Assembly: GCF_013520985.1 (NCBI RefSeq)
Contig: NZ_JACDTY010000036.1
Location: 1 to 39,722, forward strand
Source of the DNA: Mesorhizobium neociceri
GTDB taxonomy: Bacteria; Pseudomonadota; Alphaproteobacteria; Rhizobiales; Rhizobiaceae
DNA: 39,722 nucleotides
Direction of reading: 5' to 3'
Below, piece after piece: positions 1 through 8,883 of the stretch (position 1 is the first letter of the stretch; every line of letters starts with the position of its first letter). Made by a program: the position numbers and the translations under genes. The notes beneath the pieces are model-generated. The model was not told the origin of the DNA and ran no database searches. It saw only the letters and a program-made list of their open reading frames with translations.

Positions 1-117
1 CAGAAGCGAACCGTCGAGGACACTTGGCGCCACATCGGCCACCTCGTCGAAACAATCGAACCCGGCGAATGCAAGAACTACTTCGCAAACGCCGGGTACG
101 CTTCCATCAAAACGTGA
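1..117 (+). CDS. IS630-family transposase, C-terminal end (partial)
   Basis: The reading frame is open from the first base and ends with TGA at 115-117, giving 38 residues. They include TWRHIGHLVETIEP and, at the end, ECKNYFANAGYASIKT. This ending (a conserved Trp-Arg, then ECxNYFxNAGYAS) is typical of the C-terminus of IS630-type DDE transposases common in rhizobia. The N-terminus and catalytic domain lie outside the window, so whether the element is intact cannot be judged. A palindromic intergenic repeat begins about 20 bases downstream. I recognised the family by its ending alone, so the call is good but not certain. Confidence 0.8.
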   Translation, partial: QKRTVEDTWRHIGHLVETIEPGECKNYFANAGYASIKT

Positions 118-137
118 AAGACTCTAGCGCCTTTTTA

Positions 138-258
138 CCCTCCCCTTGATGGGGAGGGTCGGTGCGCTCGCTTGCGAGCGCACCGGGGTGGGGTGATTGG
201 CGCCGCACCCCCGCCCCGATCCGCTTCGCGGATCGACCCTCCCCACAAGGGGGAGGGT
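138..258. repeat. Palindromic intergenic repeat, CCCTCCCC type
   Basis: Outer arms CCCTCCCCTTGATGGGGAGGG and GACCCTCCCCACAAGGGGGAGGG enclose two inner hairpins (GTGCGCTCG-CTTG-CGAGCGCAC and GATCCGC-TTC-GCGGATC). The whole block can fold as one cruciform-like structure between the transposase end and the 3' end of the convergent permease gene. It is one of about nine such large GC-rich palindromes in the window. It may act as an mRNA-stabilising or terminator-like stem for the permease transcript. Confidence 0.75.
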
Positions 259-263
259 AAGCC

Positions 264-1643
264 TCACTCCACCGGCTGATCCGCCGGATATGGCGTCTTG
301 ATCAAAATCGCTATGCCGACACCGAGGAACAGCACAATTGCCGCCATGCCCAGTCGTGCAGAGCCGCTGGCGAGCGTGATCGTCGCCACCATGAACGGCG
401 CCAGGAAACTCGTCGCCCGTCCGGCCAGCGCATAGATGCCGAAATAGCGGCCGGATTCGGCAGCAGTCACACTGCGGGCCATATAGGAACGCGACGAGGC
501 CTGCACCGGCCCGAAGGCCAGTCCGATCAACAGGCCATAGAAAATGTAGGCCTTTTCCGCCGCCGTGCCGAATAGACCGCCGCTATCGGCTCCCGGCATC
601 ATCCAGACGCCGAATAGCGTGTAGCCAGGCCCGGTCGAAACGATGCCGATGGTGGCGAGGCTGAGCAGGACAAGCGAAATCATCACGATGGTCTTGGAGC
701 CAAGCGCGGTGTCGAGGCGTGCGGCAACCAGGCAGCCGACAATGGCAACGACGTTGAGGATGATGCCGAACATACCGATCTCGGTGATCGACCAGTGGAA
801 CATCGCCGCCGCAAAGGTGCCGCCCAGAGCGAGCAGCGCGTTGACGCCGTCCTGATAGATCATGCGGGCGACAAGGAAGCGGAAGATGCCTTTCCGCTGG
901 CGCACTTCGGTCAGGGTCGACTTCAGCTCCGATAGGCCTTCGCGCACCGCCGGCCCGATCGGAATGCCTTTGATGGCGTCCGGGGTGAAGAAGAACATCG
1001 GCAGGATGAACAGGAAGTACCAGCCGGCCGAGAGCGGCCCGGTGGCGCGCGCGTCCTCGCCTAGTTTCGGGTCGAGCCCGAACAGCGGGTCGATGCCGAT
1101 GATCGTCTTGCCGCTCTCCGCCGAACCCGCCAGACAGGTGACGACAAAGATCAGTGCGATCATGCCGCCGAGATAGCCGAGGCCCCAAGCCATGTTCGAG
1201 ATGTGGCCGATCTCGCTCTTCGGCACCAGGCGCGGCATCATCGAATCGTTGAAAACGGTCGAGAACTCCGCCGCCACCGAAGCCAGCGAGAAAAACAGCA
1301 CCACCAGGAAAAGGTTCGAGCCCGGCGCAGCGAACCACAGCAGGCAAAGACTGATGATCTTGATCGAGGCGAAGAAGGCGATCCATGGCTTGCGTGGGCC
1401 GGTCTGGTCGGCAATCGAGCCGAGGATCGGGGACAGAACGGCGATGACCAGGCCCGCCGCGGCGATGCCGTAACCCCAGGCCGCCTGGCCGGTTTCCGGA
1501 TCGCTGGCCATGCGTGAGACGAAATAGGGTCCGAAGATGAAGGTGGTGACGACGGTGAAAAACGGCTGCGCCGCCCAGTCGAACAACATCCATCCCCAGA
1601 TGCCGCGTCCCGACGCCCGCTGCACTGTTTCTACCGCCGCCAT
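264..1643 (-). CDS. MFS permease, UMF1/Atg22-like family
   Basis: Predicted inner-membrane transporter of about 459 residues with around twelve hydrophobic segments. The N-terminal block WGWMLFDWAAQPFFTVV is the signature of the UMF1 (Atg22-like) branch of the major facilitator superfamily. It is followed by an MFS-type loop (GSIADQTGPRKPW) between the second and third membrane segments. The substrate of this branch in bacteria is not established. The start was placed at the ATG at 1643 because an AGGGA motif lies 8 bases upstream. The frame stays open to an upstream ATG at 1679 and a TTG at 1706, which would add a His-rich stretch without a clear ribosome site. The gene stands alone between two palindromic repeats. 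Confidence 0.85.
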   Translation of the reverse strand: MAAVETVQRASGRGIWGWMLFDWAAQPFFTVVTTFIFGPYFVSRMASDPETGQAAWGYGIAAAGLVIAVLSPILGSIADQTGPRKPWIAFFASIKIISLCLLWFAAPGSNLFLVVLFFSLASVAAEFSTVFNDSMMPRLVPKSEIGHISNMAWGLGYLGGMIALIFVVTCLAGSAESGKTIIGIDPLFGLDPKLGEDARATGPLSAGWYFLFILPMFFFTPDAIKGIPIGPAVREGLSELKSTLTEVRQRKGIFRFLVARMIYQDGVNALLALGGTFAAAMFHWSITEIGMFGIILNVVAIVGCLVAARLDTALGSKTIVMISLVLLSLATIGIVSTGPGYTLFGVWMMPGADSGGLFGTAAEKAYIFYGLLIGLAFGPVQASSRSYMARSVTAAESGRYFGIYALAGRATSFLAPFMVATITLASGSARLGMAAIVLFLGVGIAILIKTPYPADQPVE

Positions 1644-1745
1644 GCTGAAGATCCCTGCTCCGCCCGTATCGGGCGCCATGTCTGCATGTTTCGAATGCTC
1701 ATGCAAATGACAAGCGTTGCGCTGCCCCTCCTTATTGCTCTCGGG

Positions 1746-1910
1746 TTCCTCGCCCCCACGGAGTGGGGGAGAGGTGGCTCGGCGAAGCCGAGACGGAGAG
1801 GGGGAAAAGCGCCGTACGTTTGGATTTACCGGTCAAGGCTCAGCCCTACGAAAGGCCCCCTCTCCGGCCGCTTCGCGGCCACCTCTCCCCCGCTTTGCGG
1901 GGGCGAGGAA
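1746..1910. repeat. Palindromic intergenic repeat, TCGCCCCC/GGCGAAGCCG type
   Basis: Outer arms read TTCCTCGCCCCCACGG at the left and GCGGGGGCGAGGAA at the right. Inside are CCACGGAGTGG, GGCTCGGCGAAGCCGAG and GGCCGCTTCGCGGCC hairpins. It lies between the start of the UMF1 permease and the end of the NAD-GDH gene, so it may stabilise or terminate the GDH transcript. Its inner hairpin (CTCGGCTTCGCCGAG) reappears in the repeat at 33283-33481, marking both as one subfamily. Confidence 0.75.
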
Positions 1911-1927
1911 CCCAAGCTTTTGAAGCC

Positions 1928-4900
1928 TCACATTCCCGTCAGGTCGCTCATCAACCCAGACGCCACCGACAGCCTGGACACGGTGATGTCGCCGCCTTCG
2001 GTCAGCGCCTGCAGCCGCTCGCGGATGCGGGCCACCCGCTCGCCACCGGCTTCCAGCCAGGCCGCCACAGGATCCGCCGTTCCTGCATGGCCGGTCAGGG
2101 CCGCCACCGCAATGCCGCGCCTAGCAGCGCCGATCGTGTCGGTGGCGCGCGACAGCGCCAGCTGGTCGTAATAGTCCGACGGCGTGATCGAGCGCGCCGC
2201 CTCTTCGACGCGCGGAATGCGGAAGGCATCACTGACGGCAAAGAACGCCTTGGCCGCGGCGATTATGTCGGCATTGGCCATGCGCGCCGTCAGCGCGATG
2301 TCGGGGATCAGTCCCGCCAGATCGGCCATTGCCAGCTGCCCGGCGAGCTTCTCCGGCGCGCCGGCCTTGAACAGGCCGTGCCGCCGCTCCTCGACCCGCT
2401 CGCGCGAGAAGGCCGGCAGCAGCGAAATGAGCTTCGGCTCCAGCGCCTTGCGCGCCTCCTGCAATTCGGTGATGCGCTGGCCGAGCGCTGCGGTGCCGGC
2501 ATCGTTCTTCAGGTACCAGCCGCTGGTCACGAAAATAAGCCGGCTGACGGACTGATAGAGGTCGAGCTGCGCCTGGCCATCGATCTGGCTGTCCAGCGCG
2601 TCGATCTCGCGGTAGAGCGCCGGCAGTCCAAAGCCGTCGCGCACCACGGCGAAGGTGCGCACCACATCGGCGGCGCTGCGCCCCGTGGCTTCCTGCAGCC
2701 GGTTGACGAAGGACGGGCCGCCGCGATTGACGAGATCGTTGGCAACGACGCGGGCGATGATTTCGCGGCGCAGCCGGTGGCCATGGATTTCGGCCGCGTA
2801 TTTCTTCGCCATCCGATCCGGGAAATAGCCCATCAGGTCGCGGTCGAAATGCGCATCGTCCGGCACGTCGCTGGCGACGATGTCGGAAAACAGCACGATC
2901 TTGGCATAGGCGAGCAACACGCCGAGCTCGGCCCGGGTCAGCGGCTCGCCGCGCGCCTCGCGCTCGGCAAGGGCGGCCGGCGACGGCAGCGTCTCGACGG
3001 CGCGGTCGAGCAGACCGCGCGCCTCCAGCGCGGTCATGAAGCGACTTTGGTGCGCGATGTCGGCAAGCCCGCGCTTGCGCGCGATGGAAAGCGCCAGCGT
3101 CTGCTCGTAATTGTTGGACAGCACCAGCCCGCTGACCTCGTCGGTCATCTCGGACAGAAGTTTGTTGCGCGCCGGCCGGGTCAGCGATCCCTTGCGCATG
3201 GCCGACGCCAGCGCGATCTTGATGTTGACCTCGACGTCGGAGCAGTTCACGCCGCCCGAATTGTCGATGGCGTCGGAATTGCAGCGGCCGCCATTCATGC
3301 CGAACTCGATGCGGGCACGCTGGGTGACGCCGAGATTGGCGCCCTCGCCGATCACCTTCGCCCGCACATCGAGTGCGGTGATGCGGATGGCGTCATTGGC
3401 GCGGTCGCCGACATCGGCGTTGGTTTCGCCCGAGGCCCTGAGATACGTGCCGATGCCGCCGAACCACAGCAGGTCGATATTCGCCTTGAGGATGGCGGTC
3501 ATGATCTCGACCGGGGTTGCGGTGGTCTTGGTGAGGCCGATCGCCGCCGCCGCTGCCGCAGGCAGTGTGATCGACTTCTGGCTGCGCGAGACGATGACGC
3601 CGCCTTCCGACAGTTTGGTCTTGTCATAGTCCTGCCAGGATGAGCGCGGCAGCGCGAACATGCGCTCGCGCTCGGCCATCGAGGCCACCCTGTCCGGATC
3701 GGGATCAATGAAGATGTCGCGATGGTCGAAAGCGGCGATCAGCCTGGTCTGCGGCGACAACAGCATGCCGTTGCCGAACACGTCGCCCGACATGTCGCCG
3801 ACACCGACGACGGTGAAGGGCGAGGTCTGGATGTCGCGGTTCATCTCGCGGAAATGCCGCTTCACCGCTTCCCAGGCGCCCTTGGCGGTGATGCCCATCT
3901 TCTTGTGGTCGTAGCCGGCCGAGCCGCCGCTGGCGAAGGCATCGTCGAGCCAGAAACCGTGCTTCTCGGAAATGGCGTTGGCGGTGTCGGAGAAGGTCGC
4001 CGTGCCCTTGTCGGCAGCGACGACGAAATAGGGATCGTCTGGGTCCCGGCGCACGACACCGGCAGGCGGGATGACGCCGTCCAGGCCGATATTGTCGGTG
4101 ATCGACAACAGGCTGGAGACAAAGTTCTTGTAGGCCGAAGTGCCGGCTTCGAAGATGGCGTCGCGGCTGCCGCCAGCGGGCAGGCGCTTGGGGAAGAAGC
4201 CGCCCTTGGCGCCGACCGGCACGATAACGGCATTCTTGACCTGCTGCGCCTTGACCAGGCCGAGCACCTCGGTGCGGTAGTCCTGGGCGCGATCCGACCA
4301 GCGCAGGCCGCCACGTGCCACCGGACCGAAGCGCAGGTGCACGCCCTCGACCTCGGAACCGTAGACGAAGATCTCGCGCCACGGCCGCGGCGCCGGCAGG
4401 CCTTCGACCGCTTGCGAGTCCAACTTGATCGCCAGCGACTGGCCCCTGGCCTTCGTTTCGGAAACGAAATGATTGGTGCGCAGCGATGATTGGATCAAAT
4501 TGAGATAGCGGCGGATGATGGTGTCGTCATCGATGTTGGGCACCTCTTCCAAGGCGTCCTTGATCTTGGCCTTGAGATGCTTGGCGGCGACGACGCCTTC
4601 CGTCGCGGCCGTCGGGCCGAGGCGGGCCACGAACAGCGCATGCAGGCCGCGCGCGATGTCAGGATAGCGGTTGAGCGCGGCGGCGATGAAATCCTGGCTT
4701 TGCGGAATGCCGGCCTGCTGCAGGTAGCGGCCATAGGCGCGCAGGATGGTGACTTCGCCCGACCACAGGCCGGCGGTCTGGGCAAGGCCGTTATAGCTGT
4801 CATTGTCGACATCGCCACGCCACACCGACAGGAACGCGTCCTCGAACAGCGCGCCGCCATCGGTGAGGTCGATCGGCTTGCCGTAGCTGTTCTCCAACTC

Positions 4901-6718
4901 CATGTCGTGGACGAACACTGCATCGCCGCCCTCCTCGCCGACTTCGAATGTGCGCTCGCTGATGACGCGGAAGCCGATGTTTTCCAGCACCGGCACGCGC
5001 CGCGACAGCGCCACCGGGCTGCCGTGGTGATAGATCTTCAGCGCCGCCTGGTGCGGCTTCTGCTCGGCATGCCGGTAATAGTCGATGGCGATCGGATTGG
5101 CGGCGCTGATTTTAGCGATGCGCCCGGCATCGGCCAGCGCCACCGCCGCGCTGAAGGAATCGCGATAGCTCTCAGGAAGCCGCGTAGCGATCGCCTTCAG
5201 CGACGGATCGCCGCCACCGGCCTCCGCCGCCTCGGCCAATGCGTCGTCCCAGGTGCGCACAATGTCGCGGATCGCCGCTTCGATCGCCGCCTGCTCGACC
5301 TTCGGCGTCTTGCCGCCGGAACGGCCGATGATGAAATGCACGCGCGTCAGCCCGCCTTCCGGGAAGGCCGGATAGTAAGCCGACAAACGGCCTTCGAACA
5401 CGGTCTTGAGATAGGTGCCGATCTTCTCGCGCACGACGCTGTCATAGCGGTCGCGCGGCACGAAGACGAGGATGGAGACGAAGCGGTCGAACTGATCGAC
5501 GCGCACCAGCGCCCGCACCCGCGGCCGTTCGATCAGGCCGAGTATGGCGCCGGCGTGCTTCTTCAGGATCGGCACCGGCACCTGGAACAGTTCGTCGCGC
5601 GGATAGCTCTCCAACACGTTGATGAGCGCCTTGCCGGAATGGTCGTGCCGGTCGAAGCCGGACTTGGCAATGATGGTTTCGGCCTTCGACCGCAGATACG
5701 GGATTTTCATCACCGAGCGCGTGTAGGCGGTCGAGGTGAACAGGCCGACTATGCGCAGCTCGCCCGACAGCGCGCCCTTGGCGGTGTAGGTCTTGACGCC
5801 GATATAGTCGAGATAGATACGGCGGTGCACCAGCGACTTGGCGTTGGCCTTGGTGACGATCAGCGGTTCCGGCCCGTGCAGGAAGGCGCGAATTTCCGGC
5901 GTCGTCGTCACCGCTTCGGTGCCGCGCCTGAGCACCAGGACATCGGGGTCGGAGAGGATGCCGAGGCCGGGCTTGTCGGCGCGCTCCAGATTGCCGCTCT
6001 CCGCGCCGCCGGTGTATTTGAACTCGCGCATGCCGAGGAAGGTGAAATTGTCGTCGCGCAGCCATTCCAGGAAGGCGATCGCCTCGGCGACGTTTTTCTT
6101 GTCAAGCGGCACGGCGGAATAGCGAAACTCAGAGATCGCCTGGTCGAGGCGGGCCAGCATCGGCTTCCAATCGCTGACTGCGGCGCGGACCTGGTTGAGC
6201 ATCTTGCGCAGCCGATCGGCCAGCGCGTTCGCCTGGTCCGCGGTCAGGCGCGGGATGTGGACATGGACGACGCTCAGCCGGTCGTGGGTGCTGTCGTCCT
6301 TGATGACGCTGCCGTCGCCGAGGATCTCGTCGACACCAGTCTTACCATGGCGCACGACGATGACCGGATGGGTGACCAAAGTCGGCTCGCCGGCGGTCTC
6401 GGTGATCTCGCCGAGGATCGAATCGAACAGGAACGGCATGTTGTCGTTGACAACGGTGATGATCGTCATCGGGCGGCCTTCGCGGGAGACGCCCGAATCG
6501 GCATCGACAGCGACGACGCTCTGGCCCTTCTTGTGGACGGCGACCGCCCGTCCGGCCAGATCAGCGGCGCGCTGAAGGTCGGCGGCGTCATAGGCGGCAA
6601 TGTCTTCCGCCGGCGCGCGTGCCAGCAGATAATCGGCGAGTCCGGCCGACTTCTCGTCGGGTTTCACCGCCGCAGTGGCTTTTTTCTTCGACTTCGCTGC
6701 GGATTTCACGCTCGCCAT
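1928..6718 (-). CDS. NAD-dependent glutamate dehydrogenase, large (180-kDa) type
   Basis: Catalyses oxidative deamination of glutamate to 2-oxoglutarate with NAD, a cytosolic catabolic reaction that feeds carbon into the TCA cycle and releases ammonium. At 1596 residues it has the usual length for the large Bac_GDH family. A long N-terminal regulatory region with ACT-like segments is followed by the catalytic core. The core shows GPVARGGLRWSDRAQDYRTE and VPVGAKGGFFPKR (substrate-lysine region), then GDMSGDVFGNGML and GEGANLGVTQ (NAD-binding region). A strong ribosome site (GGGAGGA) sits 5 bases before the ATG. The N-terminus begins with a Lys/Ala-rich stretch. The gene is transcribed alone, divergent from the AhpD-like gene. 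Long open frames on the opposite strand are a by-product of high GC. Confidence 0.95.
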   Translation of the reverse strand: MASVKSAAKSKKKATAAVKPDEKSAGLADYLLARAPAEDIAAYDAADLQRAADLAGRAVAVHKKGQSVVAVDADSGVSREGRPMTIITVVNDNMPFLFDSILGEITETAGEPTLVTHPVIVVRHGKTGVDEILGDGSVIKDDSTHDRLSVVHVHIPRLTADQANALADRLRKMLNQVRAAVSDWKPMLARLDQAISEFRYSAVPLDKKNVAEAIAFLEWLRDDNFTFLGMREFKYTGGAESGNLERADKPGLGILSDPDVLVLRRGTEAVTTTPEIRAFLHGPEPLIVTKANAKSLVHRRIYLDYIGVKTYTAKGALSGELRIVGLFTSTAYTRSVMKIPYLRSKAETIIAKSGFDRHDHSGKALINVLESYPRDELFQVPVPILKKHAGAILGLIERPRVRALVRVDQFDRFVSILVFVPRDRYDSVVREKIGTYLKTVFEGRLSAYYPAFPEGGLTRVHFIIGRSGGKTPKVEQAAIEAAIRDIVRTWDDALAEAAEAGGGDPSLKAIATRLPESYRDSFSAAVALADAGRIAKISAANPIAIDYYRHAEQKPHQAALKIYHHGSPVALSRRVPVLENIGFRVISERTFEVGEEGGDAVFVHDMELENSYGKPIDLTDGGALFEDAFLSVWRGDVDNDSYNGLAQTAGLWSGEVTILRAYGRYLQQAGIPQSQDFIAAALNRYPDIARGLHALFVARLGPTAATEGVVAAKHLKAKIKDALEEVPNIDDDTIIRRYLNLIQSSLRTNHFVSETKARGQSLAIKLDSQAVEGLPAPRPWREIFVYGSEVEGVHLRFGPVARGGLRWSDRAQDYRTEVLGLVKAQQVKNAVIVPVGAKGGFFPKRLPAGGSRDAIFEAGTSAYKNFVSSLLSITDNIGLDGVIPPAGVVRRDPDDPYFVVAADKGTATFSDTANAISEKHGFWLDDAFASGGSAGYDHKKMGITAKGAWEAVKRHFREMNRDIQTSPFTVVGVGDMSGDVFGNGMLLSPQTRLIAAFDHRDIFIDPDPDRVASMAERERMFALPRSSWQDYDKTKLSEGGVIVSRSQKSITLPAAAAAAIGLTKTTATPVEIMTAILKANIDLLWFGGIGTYLRASGETNADVGDRANDAIRITALDVRAKVIGEGANLGVTQRARIEFGMNGGRCNSDAIDNSGGVNCSDVEVNIKIALASAMRKGSLTRPARNKLLSEMTDEVSGLVLSNNYEQTLALSIARKRGLADIAHQSRFMTALEARGLLDRAVETLPSPAALAEREARGEPLTRAELGVLLAYAKIVLFSDIVASDVPDDAHFDRDLMGYFPDRMAKKYAAEIHGHRLRREIIARVVANDLVNRGGPSFVNRLQEATGRSAADVVRTFAVVRDGFGLPALYREIDALDSQIDGQAQLDLYQSVSRLIFVTSGWYLKNDAGTAALGQRITELQEARKALEPKLISLLPAFSRERVEERRHGLFKAGAPEKLAGQLAMADLAGLIPDIALTARMANADIIAAAKAFFAVSDAFRIPRVEEAARSITPSDYYDQLALSRATDTIGAARRGIAVAALTGHAGTADPVAAWLEAGGERVARIRERLQALTEGGDITVSRLSVASGLMSDLTGM

Positions 6719-6848
6719 GATGTCCTCCCGTCACATGCTTTTACGACTATGGTAGCAGATGACCGCCGTTTGGCGACAAAGGTTTGACGGCTCGCTAAGA
6801 ATTATCGGAATTCGGCGGTCAGGCGGTAGCGAACGAGGAGGAGACCCC

Positions 6849-7412
6849 ATGTCCGGCAAAATCAGCGCACTTGACCTCGGTATCGCGGAGCTGAGCGAGG
6901 CGACAAAAGCCTATTTCGCCAAATGCGAGGAAAAGCTCGGCCTGGTTCCCAACGTGCTTCTTGCCTACGCGTTCGACGAGAAGAAACTGCGCGCCTTCAC
7001 CGACACTTACAACGACCTGATGCTGGGTGAATCCGGCCTGTCGAAGCTGGAGCGCGAGATGATCGCGGTGGTCGTCTCCTCGATCAACCATTGCTATTAC
7101 TGCCTGACCGCGCATGGCGCGGCGGTGCGCCAGCTCTCCGGCGACCCGGCGCTCGGCGAGATGATGGTGATGAATTTCCGCGCCGCCAATCTGTCGCTGA
7201 AGCAGACCGCGATGCTGGAATTCGCCATCAAGCTGACCGAAGAGCCAGCAAAGATCGTCGAGGCGGACCGGGCAGCACTGCGCAACGCCGGCTTCAGCAA
7301 CCGCGACATCTGGGACATCGCCTCGACCGCCGCCTTCTTCAACATGTCCAACCGGGTCGCGGCGGCGATCGACATGCGGCCGAACGACGAATACCACGCC
7401 ATGGCGAGGTGA
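6849..7412 (+). CDS. AhpD-like peroxidase-related protein (carboxymuconolactone decarboxylase fold)
   Basis: A 187-residue cytosolic protein of the AhpD/CMD superfamily, in the group usually named uncharacterised peroxidase-related enzyme. It shows the conserved E-x(n)-HCYYCLTAHGAAVR block, in which the C-x-x-C pair and downstream His form the thiol active site of AhpD-type enzymes. The C-terminus reads IDMRPNDEYHAMAR, typical of this family. The start at 6849 was chosen because a GAGGAGGAGA ribosome site lies just upstream. The frame extends back to 6759 but without support. The last 60 bases of the gene are present a second time at 8384-8443, beyond the next gene, which suggests an insertion at its 3' end. 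Confidence 0.88.
   Translation: MSGKISALDLGIAELSEATKAYFAKCEEKLGLVPNVLLAYAFDEKKLRAFTDTYNDLMLGESGLSKLEREMIAVVVSSINHCYYCLTAHGAAVRQLSGDPALGEMMVMNFRAANLSLKQTAMLEFAIKLTEEPAKIVEADRAALRNAGFSNRDIWDIASTAAFFNMSNRVAAAIDMRPNDEYHAMAR
7353..7412 (+). repeat. Left copy of a 60-bp duplicated gene tail
   Basis: The final 19 codons and stop of the AhpD-like gene. They match 8384-8443 with a 35-base identical core starting at the ATC of the IDMRPNDEYH block. The two copies differ at only a handful of positions, mostly silent. See the right copy and the finding on the cassette between them. Confidence 0.9.
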
Positions 7413-7419
7413 GAGTTGC

Positions 7420-8370
7420 ATGGTTCGAGCTTCCGCCTTTGCAGCCGCCATCGTATCGGTTTTGCTGGTTGGCCATGAGACGCATGGCGAGACAACCGCC
7501 CCCGCCGGTGCATCCGTTTCCCTTCCCTACCGGCCAACCGCGGGACAGATCTGGCTTGTCGAAATAGAGCGGACGAAGACGATTGCCGATCGCGGCATTA
7601 CCACTACGGAAAGCGGCAAGATCAGCGGTCGATATGAACTGATAGGAAACCGCGAAGGCGGCTATTCCTCTGCCTGGACGATTACAGAACTGAGCAGCGG
7701 GCCAGTCCCGCTTTACAATTGGACTACCGTCTCTGCCCTTCACGGGATGCGCGTTGAGTTCGATACCGACATTCAGGGATCGCCTGTTGCCCTGAAGAAT
7801 TGGCCAGTTGTCCGGGATATCGTTGAGAAGCAGCTGCTCACACTGCCCAAATACGCCAATCGCCAGGCAGCCCAAAACACGATTCATAAGTTTTTCTCGG
7901 CTCTGACTCCCGAGACTGCCGTTCCTTATTTCCTACAGGAACTTGATATCACAGCAGGCTGCCAGAACACCGATCTCCCGATAGGCCGGGAAATTACATC
8001 AACCGATACGACTCAAAATCAAGCCGGCGAGCCTTTCGCCAACTCGCGCACGAATTTACTGATTGGCATCGATCAAGTTGCCAGAACGGCGACGTTGAAA
8101 CGGCGCCTGATCTCGGACGCCACGAACGTGTCTGGAGTTCTTGTCGACGTGGTCGAGAAACTGAACCCGGAAACCGGGAAAATGGAGAAGCAGACCGTTC
8201 GTACCGACGCAGCGGTGCACCAATCAAACACAGCTGACTGCACGGTGGACATCGACAACGGCGTAACGCGACATGTTCTGTATGAGGAAAGGCTCGAGGT
8301 GGCTGGGCAGGACAGAACGAAGGTGTTTGACGACATATGGAACATAACTGTTACGTTGGCGGCTAAGTAG
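7420..8370 (+). CDS. Secreted protein of unknown function, atypical composition
   Basis: I do not recognise a family. The 316-residue product starts with a probable Sec signal peptide (MVRASAFAAAIVSVLLVG, then Ala/Thr-rich), so it is predicted to be periplasmic or exported. The mature part is rich in short beta-type segments and Thr/Asn. It has only two cysteines, at CQNTD and DCTVD, which could form a disulphide. The ribosome site GAGGTGAGAG overlaps the stop of the AhpD-like gene 8 bases upstream, so it could be co-transcribed with that gene. Codon use (TTA, AAT, ATA and TCT are frequent) and lower GC differ from the neighbours. The gene is flanked by direct copies of the AhpD-like gene tail, which points to acquisition as a cassette. 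Confidence 0.75.
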   Translation: MVRASAFAAAIVSVLLVGHETHGETTAPAGASVSLPYRPTAGQIWLVEIERTKTIADRGITTTESGKISGRYELIGNREGGYSSAWTITELSSGPVPLYNWTTVSALHGMRVEFDTDIQGSPVALKNWPVVRDIVEKQLLTLPKYANRQAAQNTIHKFFSALTPETAVPYFLQELDITAGCQNTDLPIGREITSTDTTQNQAGEPFANSRTNLLIGIDQVARTATLKRRLISDATNVSGVLVDVVEKLNPETGKMEKQTVRTDAAVHQSNTADCTVDIDNGVTRHVLYEERLEVAGQDRTKVFDDIWNITVTLAAK

Positions 8371-8383
8371 CCGCGCCGCGCCC

Positions 8384-8443
8384 CGCGTGGCGGCTGCCAT
8401 CGACATGCGGCCGAACGACGAATACCACGCCATCGCGAGGTAG
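8384..8443 (+). pseudogene. Duplicated 3' end of the AhpD-like gene (remnant)
   Basis: Read in frame this gives RVAAAIDMRPNDEYHAIAR and a TAG stop, compared with RVAAAIDMRPNDEYHAMAR and TGA at 7353-7412. Differences are silent changes in the Arg, Val, Ala and Ala codons, a Met-to-Ile change and the stop codon. Nothing upstream of the Arg codon continues the AhpD-like frame, so this is a detached tail. The silent differences show that it comes from a diverged allele or has drifted since a duplication. Confidence 0.88.
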
Positions 8444-8559
8444 CGGTCACATTATATTAGCCGCCGCGCATTCTCGTTGCGTGTTCGTCTTTTTGGTCAG
8501 ATGATCCCCAAGCGGCATGACCGCGTGCCGGTTCGAGCCGCTCACCAAGGGAGGAGAAC

Positions 8560-8883
8560 ATGGCGAAATTTCTCTATGTCTATCATGGCTCCGGCAAGAT
8601 GCCGACCGACGAGGCCGAGCGGAAAGCCTCGATGGATGCCTGGACCGGCTGGTACGGCAAGCTTGGCTCGGCCGTCGTCGACGGCGGCAATCCGGTCGGC
8701 AAGTCGAAGATGGTGCTGCCCGGCGGCAAGGTCGAGAACAATGGTGGCAGCAGTCCGACCGCCGGTTACACGATCGTCGAAGCGAAGGACATCGACGATG
8801 CCGTCGCCAAGGCGAAGGGTTGCCCGATCCTGATGGACCCGGCGTTCAGTGTCGAGATCGCGCCGATCATCGAAATGATGTGA
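8560..8883 (+). CDS. YCII-related domain protein
   Basis: A 107-residue cytosolic protein beginning MAKFLYVYHG and containing WTGWYGKLGSAVVDGG. It also has YTIVEAKDIDDAVAKAKGCP followed by a VEIAPI ending. This layout (a beta-strand opening, a central W-x-x-W segment, then a conserved helix with A-x-x-x-A-K-x-C-P) is that of the YCII/DGPF dimeric alpha-beta barrel family, whose members are small putative enzymes or sigma-factor-associated proteins. The biochemical role here is unknown. A GGGAGGAGAA ribosome site fixes the start. It stands alone, convergent with the LysE-type gene. Confidence 0.85.
   Translation: MAKFLYVYHGSGKMPTDEAERKASMDAWTGWYGKLGSAVVDGGNPVGKSKMVLPGGKVENNGGSSPTAGYTIVEAKDIDDAVAKAKGCPILMDPAFSVEIAPIIEMM

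Noticed and set aside
1763..6787. Long plus-strand open frames (626 and 765 codons) opposite the NAD-GDH gene
   Set aside because: They mirror the codon pattern of the GDH gene on the other strand, have Arg/Ala/Gly/His-biased products without recognisable domains, and lack ribosome sites. They are high-GC shadows.
6759..6848. Upstream start for the AhpD-like gene
   Set aside because: The added 30 residues lie in the control region shared with the GDH gene and have no ribosome site, whereas the ATG at 6849 has a strong one.
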